Source: Microbacterium sp.
GTDB lineage: Bacteria; Actinomycetota; Actinomycetes; Actinomycetales; Microbacteriaceae
Assembly: GCA_029267645.1 (NCBI GenBank)
Contig: JAJUIM010000129.1
Span: 1-5,872 of the forward strand
DNA: 5,872 nucleotides
Reading direction: 5' to 3'
Positions 1-5,846 of the stretch are shown here, one piece after another. Made by a program: the position numbers and the translations under genes. A model generated the notes under the pieces. That model made no database searches. It was not told the origin of the DNA and saw nothing but the letters and a program-made list of their open reading frames with translations. Within the stretch, counting starts at the first letter, position 1. Every line of letters starts with the position of its first letter.

Positions 1-226
1 TCGAGTGTCAGCCGACGACAGACTGCTGTGCGGCGGAGCGAATGAGCTTCGCATTCTTGGCGTGAACGCCGCGGGTGTAGCGCGGATGCGGTGTGTCCCT
101 GCCGGATCGGCGGGAGCGGGCGGTTGTGCCGCCGGAGAATCGACCGTGTCCCCAGCGTAATGCATGCACGAGCGCCGTCCGGCCCGCGCCGGGTGCTCCT
201 GCTGCCACGTCGTTCACGCTCGAAGT
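1..226. other. Non-coding stretch downstream of otsB, no convincing gene
   Basis: This stretch follows the otsB stop codon and reaches the window edge. Reading frames are open on both strands (minus 217-8; plus from about 2 to 160). Their third-position G+C is clearly lower than in the neighbouring genes, they use rare codons such as TTA and AGA, and they show no family motif, so I do not call either. A weak hairpin lies at 96-115: arms TCCC+GCCG and CGGC+GGGA, one bulged base, three-base loop. It has no T-run on either side, so it is at best a poor terminator for the otsAB transcript. An 8-bp palindrome TGCATGCA sits at 161-168. Confidence 0.5.
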
Positions 227-1009
227 CTATTCCCTGGGAGGATTCCGAGAAGCACGCCGAGCCGCGAGCTGCTCGAGCACCTCCGCGAGCGCGGGCGTGT
301 CGGCGACCGTGAGCCGCGCGGCCGTCGGGCCCGCGCCGACGCGGATCCCCAGGTCGCCGTCGCGAAGCGACGCCAGCGCGTCCTCGTCGGTCACGTCGTC
401 GCCCGCGAACACGACGGCGTCGGCCGCCGTCTCCTCGCGCAGCCGCGCGACCGCGTCGTCCTTGCCCTCGTGCCGCCACGCGAACTCGAGCACGTGCTTG
501 CCCTCGCGCCGGCGCCACGTCGGGGCGAGGTCGGCGACGATCCCATCGAGGGCCGCCTGCGCTCGAGGTTCGACGCCCTCGGGCGAGGTGCGGGTGTGCA
601 GGCCGAACCCGAATCGCTTGTCCTCGATCCACGCGCCCTCGAAGCCCTCCGCCGCTCGATGCGCGGCCTCGAGCACCGCGGGGGTCTCGGGCGGCGCCTC
701 GGGCGCCGCGGGCACGGGCACGCCGCCGGGGCGCCACTGCTCGGCGCCGTGGGATCCCTCGAGCCAGATGGGCGAAGCATCGTCGTGCTCGGCGATCACC
801 CGCAGGTCGGCGAGCGAGCGGCCCGACACGAAGGCGACGGTCACGCCCGGCGCCGCCGCGAGACGGGCGACCGCGCGACGCGCCTCGGGCGTCGCGCGCG
901 CCCGCATGGGATCCGCTTCGAACGGCGCGAGGGTGCCGTCGAAGTCGAGCGCGACGAGCAGCTTCTCGGCGCGCACGACGGAGTCGAGCAGCGCGTCGGC
1001 CGCCGTCAC
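227..1009 (-). CDS. otsB: Trehalose-6-phosphate phosphatase OtsB
   Basis: OtsB hydrolyses trehalose-6-phosphate to trehalose in the cytoplasm, the second step of the OtsA-OtsB pathway. The 260-residue product has the HAD-phosphatase motifs in order. Motif I is DFDGT (22-26), with D22 the expected nucleophile and D24 the acid/base. Motif II is SGRS (62-65), followed by the family signature GSHGAE (85-90). The basic/cap segments are IEDKRFGFGLHTR (128-140), GKHVLEF (170-176) and K183. The Mg-binding motif IV is GDDVTDEDA (203-211). The length is normal for bacterial OtsB. I chose the GTG at 1009 because it overlaps the otsA stop as GTGA and follows an AGGAGG with 5-nt spacing. The frame is open upstream to a possible start at 1066, but that would lie inside otsA and has no such support. 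All catalytic residues are present, so it should be active. Confidence 0.95.
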   Translation of the reverse strand: MTAADALLDSVVRAEKLLVALDFDGTLAPFEADPMRARATPEARRAVARLAAAPGVTVAFVSGRSLADLRVIAEHDDASPIWLEGSHGAEQWRPGGVPVPAAPEAPPETPAVLEAAHRAAEGFEGAWIEDKRFGFGLHTRTSPEGVEPRAQAALDGIVADLAPTWRRREGKHVLEFAWRHEGKDDAVARLREETAADAVVFAGDDVTDEDALASLRDGDLGIRVGAGPTAARLTVADTPALAEVLEQLAARRASRNPPRE

Positions 1010-2424
1010 TGGCTCCTCCTGCGCGCGCGGATCTCGCGGAGGTCGCTCAGGACGCTCTGCCCCCACTTCTCGACGTCGTTGTCGAACACCTTGCGCCGCA
1101 TCGTCTTCATGCGGCGCGCCTGCTCGGCGGGCGGCATCGTGAGCGCGCGCATCATGATGTCCTTCATGCCCTCGATGTCGTGCGGGTTCACGAGGAGCGC
1201 GCTGCCCAGCTCGTCGGCCGCGCCCGCGAACTCGCTCAGCACGAGCACGCCCGTGTTGTCGCCGCGGACCGCAACGTATTCCTTCGCGACGAGGTTCATG
1301 CCGTCGCGCAGCGCCGTGACGAGCATGACGTCGGCCGCGAGGTAGAGCGCGACCATCTCCTCGCGGGGGTACCCCTGATGCAGGTAGCGGATCGCCGTGT
1401 TCTCGACCGTCGAGTAGTCGCCGTTGATGCGGGCGACCGTCATCTCGATCTCGTCGCGCAGCTCCTGGTACGCCTCGACGCCGGGGCGGCTCGGGCTCGC
1501 GATCTGCACGAGCGTCGCCTCGTGGCCGCTGATGCGCCCGTCGGCGAGCAGCTCGCCGTACGCCTTCAGGCGGTGGCGGATGCCCTTCGTGTAGTCGAGC
1601 CGGTCGACGCCCAGCATGAGCTTCTCGGATCCGATCTCCTCGCGCAGCTGCTGCGCACGCGCGATGACGTCGGGGCGCTTCGCGAGCTCGAGGAAGTGGT
1701 TCGCGTCGATCGAGATCGGATAGGCCTTCGAGATGACGACGCGCGGATCGTCATCGATCGTCGGCACCGTGACGGTATCGCCCTTCGTCGGGTAGTTCAG
1801 GAGGCGGCGGATCGAGCGCTGGAAGTTACCCGCGTCGGCGAGCCGCTGGAATCCGACGACGTCGGCGCCGAGCAGCCCCTCGAGCACCTGGCGCCGCCAG
1901 GGCAGCTGCGCGAAGAGCGCGTAGGCCGGGAACGGGATGTGGTGGAAATAGCCGATCGTGACATCGGGGCGCAGCTCGCGCACCATCTGCGGCACGAGCT
2001 GCAGCTGGTAGTCCTGCACCCACACGAACCCGCCGTCCTCGACGTGCTCTGCCGCTGCCTCGGCGAAGCGGCGATTGACGCGCACGTACGCGTCCCACCA
2101 GGAGCGCTTGAACTCGGGCGCGGCGATGACGTCGTGGTACAGCGGCCAGATCGTGCCGTTCGAGAAGCCCTCGTAGTAGTCGCGCAGGTCTTCGCGGCTG
2201 AGCGAGACGGGCACGAGGAGCGTGTCGTCTAACTCGAAGGGCTCGACCTCGAGATCGGGCTTTCCTCCCCAGCCCACCCATGCGCCGTCGAGGCTGTGCA
2301 TGGCCTGCTCGAGGGCGGTGACGAGCCCGCCCGGTGAACGGCGCCAGATCGGCTCCCCGTCGGGGCCTTCGACCCGGTCAACGGGCAGGCGGTTGGCGAC
2401 AACGACAAGATCTGCTCTCGGCAT
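1006..2424 (-). CDS. otsA: Trehalose-6-phosphate synthase OtsA (GT20 family)
   Basis: OtsA transfers glucose from a nucleotide sugar (UDP-glucose in the classic enzyme) to glucose-6-phosphate, giving trehalose-6-phosphate for OtsB. The 472-residue product has the glycosyltransferase-20 signatures in order: N-terminal RLPV (12-15) and GGLVTAL (32-38), WVGWGG (49-54), YYEGFSNGTIWPLYH (83-97), WVQDYQL (135-141) and HHIPFP (161-166). These are followed by the donor/phosphate-binding VDRLDYTKGI (273-282, R275 and K280), then LRDGMNLVAKEYVA (372-385, D374 and E382). Length and motif spacing are normal. I chose the ATG at 2424 because AAGGAGA lies about 7 nt upstream; an in-frame GTG at 2430 abuts that site and is too close. 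otsB follows with a 4-base overlap. The nucleotide donor (UDP, GDP or ADP) cannot be told from sequence. Confidence 0.97.
   Translation of the reverse strand: MPRADLVVVANRLPVDRVEGPDGEPIWRRSPGGLVTALEQAMHSLDGAWVGWGGKPDLEVEPFELDDTLLVPVSLSREDLRDYYEGFSNGTIWPLYHDVIAAPEFKRSWWDAYVRVNRRFAEAAAEHVEDGGFVWVQDYQLQLVPQMVRELRPDVTIGYFHHIPFPAYALFAQLPWRRQVLEGLLGADVVGFQRLADAGNFQRSIRRLLNYPTKGDTVTVPTIDDDPRVVISKAYPISIDANHFLELAKRPDVIARAQQLREEIGSEKLMLGVDRLDYTKGIRHRLKAYGELLADGRISGHEATLVQIASPSRPGVEAYQELRDEIEMTVARINGDYSTVENTAIRYLHQGYPREEMVALYLAADVMLVTALRDGMNLVAKEYVAVRGDNTGVLVLSEFAGAADELGSALLVNPHDIEGMKDIMMRALTMPPAEQARRMKTMRRKVFDNDVEKWGQSVLSDLREIRARRRSQ
1010..1020 (-). promoter_or_regulatory. Ribosome-binding site that fixes the otsB start
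   Basis: On the minus strand AGGAGG (1020-1015) is followed by five bases and then GTG at 1009. It lies inside the last codons of otsA. Together with the GTGA overlap (1006-1009) it points to translational coupling of the two enzymes. Confidence 0.8.
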
Positions 2425-2430
2425 AGCCAC

Positions 2431-2453
2431 TCTCCTTCGACGAGATCAGCCTA
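2431..2453 (-). promoter_or_regulatory. Putative otsAB -10 box and ribosome-binding site
   Basis: On the minus strand a TANNNT-type -10 candidate, TAGGCT, lies at 2453-2448. A transcript starting about 7 nt later would have a leader of roughly 17 nt containing AAGGAGA (2437-2431) just ahead of the otsA ATG. I see no good -35 match. The ribosome-binding site is clear; the promoter is inferred. Confidence 0.45.
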
Positions 2454-2478
2454 GGCCACGTCGCGCGCCGCGTGCCGT

Positions 2479-2484
2479 TACGGT
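2479..2484 (+). promoter_or_regulatory. Putative -10 box for the orphan membrane protein gene
   Basis: TACGGT fits the actinobacterial TANNNT -10 pattern and ends 6 nt before the ATG at 2491, so transcription could begin at or next to the start codon (leaderless). A weak GGTGG just ahead of the ATG is the only alternative ribosome-binding signal. This is based on spacing alone. Confidence 0.35.
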
Positions 2485-2490
2485 GGACAC

Positions 2491-2808
2491 ATGCGCAAAT
2501 ACCTCCTCGGAACCGGCATCATCGGCGCAGTGACGAGCGGCTGGACGCTGCTGCGCGGATCCGGCGGACAGCCGTTCACGTGGCGCGTCGCGCTCGCATG
2601 GCTCAGCTGGGGCATCACCTTCGCGCTGGCGCTCGGCACCATGCGCGACATCCGCACGGCGTCGCACGGCGGCACCGTGTCCGACGACTCGCCCATCGCC
2701 GGCAACGAGCACAAGTACCGCTCCGAGCCCGCCTCGAAGGACGACAAGAAGAAGGCGAAGTCGGCCAAGAAGGCGAGCAAGGTCCGCTCGCAGATCACGC
2801 GGCGCTGA
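2491..2808 (+). CDS. Uncharacterised small membrane protein, two helices and a lysine-rich tail
   Basis: I do not recognise this 105-residue protein. It starts with a short basic MRKY, then a short hydrophobic segment (about 5-21). A glycine-rich turn follows (23-28), then a stronger hydrophobic segment (about 29-51) containing W31, W37 and W40. The rest is a hydrophilic tail. The tail is polar and acidic around S64-D66, then strongly basic from K83 to the end, with about nine lysines at 83-97 and a final TRR. The likely topology is both ends in the cytoplasm, the tail perhaps touching nucleic acid or acidic lipid; that is inference. Codon use matches the neighbours and a strong terminator follows 4 nt after the stop, so I think the gene is real. 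It is transcribed divergently from otsA. The shared upstream region is compact (66 bp) and could co-ordinate the two, but nothing shows a functional link. Confidence 0.8.
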   Translation: MRKYLLGTGIIGAVTSGWTLLRGSGGQPFTWRVALAWLSWGITFALALGTMRDIRTASHGGTVSDDSPIAGNEHKYRSEPASKDDKKKAKSAKKASKVRSQITRR

Positions 2809-2812
2809 CCCT

Positions 2813-2856
2813 CGCGAAACGGGCCGGAGGCGACGTCGCCTCCGGCCCGTTTCGCG
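2813..2856. terminator. Perfect 44-bp palindrome, intrinsic terminator
   Basis: Two 22-base arms (2813-2834 and 2835-2856) are fully complementary with no mismatch. The core is GGGCCGGAGGCGAC and its complement, flanked by CGCGAAAC on the left and GTTTCGCG on the right. In RNA this gives a very stable hairpin with a minimal loop around ACGU. The AAA/TTT tracts sit within the outer stem on both sides, so it could act in either direction. It begins 4 nt after the stop of the small membrane protein gene and insulates the marR operon from read-through. The T-tract is only three bases, so it resembles the short-tract hairpin terminators common in high-GC actinobacteria. Confidence 0.85.
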
Positions 2857-2875
2857 TCCGTATACATACCCTGGT

Positions 2876-2899
2876 TATATAACGCAGTAATATAGCCCG
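2876..2899 (+). promoter_or_regulatory. Putative leaderless promoter and MarR operator
   Basis: A 19-bp interrupted palindrome, TATATAACGCAGTAATATA, lies at 2876-2894. The arms TATAT and ATATA pair, and so do AC and GT inside. A perfect 10-bp palindrome, GTTATATAAC (2874-2883), overlaps its left arm. The right arm contains TAATAT (2888-2893), a good -10 box ending 6 nt before the GTG start of marR. There is no Shine-Dalgarno sequence ahead of that GTG, which fits a leaderless transcript. MarR proteins commonly bind AT-rich palindromes of this size over their own promoter, so autorepression is the natural reading. The -35 region is weak. Confidence 0.6.
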
Positions 2900-3355
2900 G
2901 TGACCGCATCCGACGACCTCGAGAAGATCATCGTCGCCGCCCACGTGCTCACGCGCGTCGCGGCGCTCGACACCCGCAACGAGGCGCCGTCCGCCCAGTG
3001 GCGCACGCTCGCGATCCTCGCCGAGCGCGGGCCGCTCCGCGTGGGCGATCTCGCCCAGCTCAGCCGCATCACACAGCCCGGCGCGACGCGCCTCGTGGGC
3101 ACGATGGCGGCGCAGGGCCTCGTCGTGCGCGAGCCGGATCCCGAGGATTCCCGCGCCGTCCGCGTCGCCGCGACCGCCGAGGGCGAGCGCGCGTTCGCCG
3201 CGTGGCGGCGCCAGCTCGCGACCGCGCTCCTCCCCCGCTTCGACGGGCTGGGCGACGACGAGTGGGAGCACCTGCGAGAGGCCGCTCGGATCCTCACGGC
3301 ACGCATCAGCCCGCGCCGCGCAGACGACAACGACACGAAGGAGACCGCGCAGTGA
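2900..3355 (+). CDS. MarR-family transcriptional regulator
   Basis: This is a 151-residue winged-helix DNA-binding protein of MarR type, expected to act as a dimer and usually as a repressor relieved by a small ligand. The N-terminal helix (about 5-22) would be part of the dimer interface. The helix-turn-helix runs from about 47 to 73: LRVGDLAQLSRI, then the recognition helix TQPGATRLVGTMAAQGLV. The wing follows, with PDPEDSRAVRV (79-89) carrying the family's D-x-R element at D83-R85. The C-terminal helices (about 94-138) complete the dimer. The protein has no cysteine, so an OhrR-like thiol redox switch is excluded. The GTG start at 2900 sits 6 nt after a -10 box with no ribosome-binding site. 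It overlaps the transporter gene by GTGA, so the transporter is the likely target together with its own promoter. The ligand is unknown. Confidence 0.92.
   Translation: MTASDDLEKIIVAAHVLTRVAALDTRNEAPSAQWRTLAILAERGPLRVGDLAQLSRITQPGATRLVGTMAAQGLVVREPDPEDSRAVRVAATAEGERAFAAWRRQLATALLPRFDGLGDDEWEHLREAARILTARISPRRADDNDTKETAQ
3338..3344 (+). promoter_or_regulatory. Ribosome-binding site that fixes the transporter start
   Basis: AAGGAGA inside the end of marR sits about 8 nt before the GTG at 3352. The same frame is open far upstream inside marR, so this site and the GTGA overlap are what decide the start. Confidence 0.8.
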
Positions 3356-4581
3356 GCGCAGGAGAGACAGGAACAATCTGGAAGCAGCCGAGGGCCGTGT
3401 GGGCCGTCGCGTTCGCGAGCGTCGTGGCGTTCATGGGGATCGGGCTCGTCGATCCCATCCTTCCGGCCATCGCGGAGGCCCTCGAGGCCTCGCCCGCAGA
3501 GAGCGAGCTGCTCTTCACGAGCTACCTCGTCATCACGGGCGCCATGATGCTCTTCACGAGCTTCCTGTCGAGCAGGCTCGGCGCCAAGCGCACGCTGCTG
3601 ATCGGCCTCGCGTTCATCTTCGTGTTCTCGCTGCTGTGCGCCGTGAGCGGATCGGTCGACGCCGTGATCGGCTTCCGCGCCGGCTGGGGCCTCGGCAACG
3701 CCCTGTTCATCTCGACCGCGCTCGCGACGATCGTCGGCAGCGCGGCGGGCGGCAGCTCGAGCGCCATCATGCTCTACGAGGCCTCGATGGGCCTCGGCCT
3801 CGCGATCGGTCCGCTCGTCGGCGGGCTGCTCGGATCCGCGACCTGGCGCGCGCCGTTCTTCGGCGTCACCGTGCTCATGGCGATCGCGTTCATCGCGGTC
3901 ATCACGCTGCTCGACAAGCCCGCGCAGAAGCCGCACCCCGTGCGCATCACGGCCTCGATCCGCGCCCTCGGGCGCCCCGCCCTCGGCCTGCTCGCGGTCG
4001 CGGCGGTGTTCTACAACATGGCCTTCTTCGTCCTGCTGGCGTACTCGCCGTTCCCGCTCGGATTCGGCGCGCTCGGCATCGGCTTCACGTTCTTCGGCTG
4101 GGGTCTCGGCCTCGCCATCACATCGGTCTGGGGCGCCCCGCTCCTGCTGCGTTTCGTGAAGCGCTCGACCGCGATCCTCATCGTCATGCCGCTCATCGCC
4201 GTCGACCTGCTCGTCGCCGGGCTGCTCGTGAACAACAAGGCCGTGCTCGTCGTCTGCATCATCATCGGCGGCCTGCTGTTCGGCTTCATGAACACGATCC
4301 TCACCGAGACCGTCATGGACTCGACCGACCTGCCGCGGCCGATCGCGTCGGGCGCCTACTCGGGCGTGCGCTTCCTCGGCGGCGCCGCGGCGCCGCCCGT
4401 CGCGGCGCTGCTGGCAGACCACTGGGGCCACACCGCGCCCTACGTCTTCGGCACGATCGCTGCGCTCATCGCGGCGATCGTCGTCTTCTCGGGCCGTCGC
4501 CTGCTCGCGACAGCCGACGGCCACGGCGAGGTCGAGCCCGAGGAGGCCGCGCTCGCGATCGCCGAGGGCGACGCCGCCTGA
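3352..4581 (+). CDS. MFS transporter, probable drug/metabolite:H+ antiporter
   Basis: This is a 409-residue integral membrane protein with about 12 hydrophobic segments, the usual size for the 12-helix DHA1 branch of the major facilitator superfamily. Visible signatures are TM1 with an intramembrane acidic residue (GIGLVDPILP, D34), motif A in the TM2-TM3 loop (SSRLGAKRTL, 73-82) and R109 of motif B in TM4 (FRAGWGLGNA). Motif C in TM5, the hallmark of antiporters, is GLGLAIGPLVGGLLG (147-161), with E143 just before it. The central loop (about 188-209) is short and basic. The C-terminus (about 389-409) is acidic and cytoplasmic. It is expected to export a small molecule in exchange for protons. 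The substrate cannot be read from sequence. The gene overlaps marR by GTGA and is probably translated with it and controlled by it. The start is the GTG at 3352. Confidence 0.93.
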   Translation: MSAGETGTIWKQPRAVWAVAFASVVAFMGIGLVDPILPAIAEALEASPAESELLFTSYLVITGAMMLFTSFLSSRLGAKRTLLIGLAFIFVFSLLCAVSGSVDAVIGFRAGWGLGNALFISTALATIVGSAAGGSSSAIMLYEASMGLGLAIGPLVGGLLGSATWRAPFFGVTVLMAIAFIAVITLLDKPAQKPHPVRITASIRALGRPALGLLAVAAVFYNMAFFVLLAYSPFPLGFGALGIGFTFFGWGLGLAITSVWGAPLLLRFVKRSTAILIVMPLIAVDLLVAGLLVNNKAVLVVCIIIGGLLFGFMNTILTETVMDSTDLPRPIASGAYSGVRFLGGAAAPPVAALLADHWGHTAPYVFGTIAALIAAIVVFSGRRLLATADGHGEVEPEEAALAIAEGDAA

Positions 4582-4584
4582 GCC

Positions 4585-5835
4585 TCAGAGCTCCAGGGCG
4601 CGCGTGAAGTCGTTCTGGAACCGGTCGTCAGGATCCATCGCCCGCCGCAGCTCGCGGAAGTCGTCGAGCCGCGGGTACAGCGCCGCGACGTCCGCACCCG
4701 GCGTCGTGAACACCTTGCCCCAGTGCGGGCGCGCGGTGAAGGGCACGAGCGCCGCCTCGAGCGTCGGCAGCACGCCGCGCACGGCCTGCTCGTCGCGGTG
4801 CCACGTGAAGTGCAGCGCGATCGAGTCGCGGTGCGACGAGGGGCTCAGCCACGTCTCGTCGCCGGCGACCGTGCGGATCTCGCAGACGAACAGCAGCGGC
4901 GAGATCGCGTCGGCGATCGCGAGCACCGCGCGGATCGCGTCGGCCGCGTGCTCGCGCGGCAGCAGGAATTCGCTCTGGAGCTCCTCCCCCACGCTCGGCG
5001 TGAAGTCGAGGCGGAAGTGCGGCAGCCGGTCGAGCCAGGGGCCCGCGACGCCGCCCTGCTCGTTGCACGCCGCGGGGTCGACGCCGGGGATCGGGTGGCG
5101 CGGGCCGTCGGCCGCCGTCGCGCCCAGCCGCTCGGCGCCCGCGGCGTCGAACGGCCCCCGAGACGCGCGCCGCTTCACCCAGAGCTGGTCGGCCGTCTCG
5201 GCGCTGCGCCACGTCGTGAACAGACTGACGCTGTCGCCGAGCGAGGTGACGGCGTCGTAGTCGGCGAGGATCGCGTCCCACCGGGGCGCGTCGAACACGT
5301 GCTGCTCGACCTCGTAGGTCGGCTCGGTGTCGAGCTCGACCTCGGTCACGACGCCCAGCGCCCCGAGGTGCACGGCGGCGCCGCCGAAGTCGGCGTCGCC
5401 CCGGCTCAGCGTGACCTCGTCGCCCGCCGCGGTCAGGAACGTGACGGACCGCGCGGCGGCCGCGAGCGACGGGATCGCGTCGCCGGATCCGTGGGTGCCC
5501 GTCGCGATCGCTCCCGCCACCGAGATGTGCGGCAGCGACGCGAGATTCGCGAGCGCCCACCCCTCCGCCTCGAGCGCGGGCGCGACGTCGCCGTACCGCA
5601 CACCGCCCGAAATCCGCACGAACCCGTCGCGCACGTCGATCTCGCGCGGCATGTCCGCGAGCGAGACGAGTGTTCCCGTCGTGTCGGCGATGGCGTTGAA
5701 GCTGTGCCGCGTGCCGACCGCGCGCAGCGGACCGCCCGCGCGCACGATCTCCCGAAGCTCGTCGAGCGACGTCGGGCGCGCGACGCGCTCCGCCCGGTAC
5801 TCGAGGTTGCCCGCCCAGTTGCGTTCGCCGTTCAT
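4585..5835 (-). CDS. aldO: Alditol oxidase (AldO/xylitol oxidase-like, FAD-dependent)
   Basis: This 416-residue flavoprotein of the vanillyl-alcohol oxidase family closely resembles Streptomyces coelicolor AldO (418 residues) over its whole length, as compared from memory. AldO oxidises the terminal hydroxyl of alditols (xylitol, sorbitol; glycerol poorly) to the aldose, making H2O2. The N-terminal FAD domain has GTRHSFN (41-47), where H44 matches the histidine that covalently holds FAD (AldO H46), and SLPHISVAGAIATGTHGSG (100-118), where S100 matches AldO S106. The C-terminal substrate domain has CEIRT (318-322), HFTW (342-345) and RPHWGKVF (369-376). Thus E319, R321, T344 and K374 match AldO E320, R322, T345 and K375. 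There is no signal peptide, so it should be cytoplasmic. The ATG at 5835 follows AAGGAGA. Xylitol oxidase is an equivalent name; the preferred polyol is uncertain. Confidence 0.93.
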   Translation of the reverse strand: MNGERNWAGNLEYRAERVARPTSLDELREIVRAGGPLRAVGTRHSFNAIADTTGTLVSLADMPREIDVRDGFVRISGGVRYGDVAPALEAEGWALANLASLPHISVAGAIATGTHGSGDAIPSLAAAARSVTFLTAAGDEVTLSRGDADFGGAAVHLGALGVVTEVELDTEPTYEVEQHVFDAPRWDAILADYDAVTSLGDSVSLFTTWRSAETADQLWVKRRASRGPFDAAGAERLGATAADGPRHPIPGVDPAACNEQGGVAGPWLDRLPHFRLDFTPSVGEELQSEFLLPREHAADAIRAVLAIADAISPLLFVCEIRTVAGDETWLSPSSHRDSIALHFTWHRDEQAVRGVLPTLEAALVPFTARPHWGKVFTTPGADVAALYPRLDDFRELRRAMDPDDRFQNDFTRALEL

Positions 5836-5839
5836 GCTG

Positions 5840-5846
5840 TCTCCTT
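5840..5846 (-). promoter_or_regulatory. Ribosome-binding site of the alditol oxidase gene
   Basis: On the minus strand AAGGAGA (5846-5840) precedes the ATG at 5835 by about 5 nt. This supports that start even though the frame stays open to the window edge. Confidence 0.75.

Noticed and set aside
8..217. A 69-codon minus-strand frame downstream of otsB
   Set aside because: Third-position G+C is only about 72%, well below the real genes here. It contains the rare codon TTA and I recognise no family. I cannot exclude a small gene, but the sequence does not support one.
93..1345. Long plus-strand open frames (93-1142 and 164-1345) opposite otsB and otsA
   Set aside because: They are Ser/Arg/Ala-rich translations with no motif, antisense to genes carrying complete catalytic signatures.
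1180..2232. A 350-codon plus-strand frame opposite otsA
   Set aside because: It is antisense to the conserved OtsA core. Its composition is biased to R, V, D and A and it has no recognisable domain.
2813..2900. A mobile element end or attachment site at the large palindrome and AT-rich island
   Set aside because: There is no integrase, transposase, tRNA or target duplication nearby. A terminator followed by a promoter/operator explains the structure fully.
2795..3376. A 193-codon minus-strand frame opposite marR
   Set aside because: It runs through the terminator palindrome and antisense to the winged-helix coding region, with no ribosome-binding site or motif of its own.
2875..4524. A 549-codon open frame on the minus strand opposite marR and the transporter gene
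   Set aside because: It is antisense to two clearly recognisable genes. The translation is a low-complexity run of D, E, R and A with no domain, the usual shadow of GC-rich coding sequence.
4628..5560. A 310-codon minus-strand frame overlapping aldO in another phase
   Set aside because: It is an Arg/Ala/Gly-rich shadow in a shifted frame of the AldO gene, whose own frame matches the family over its full length.
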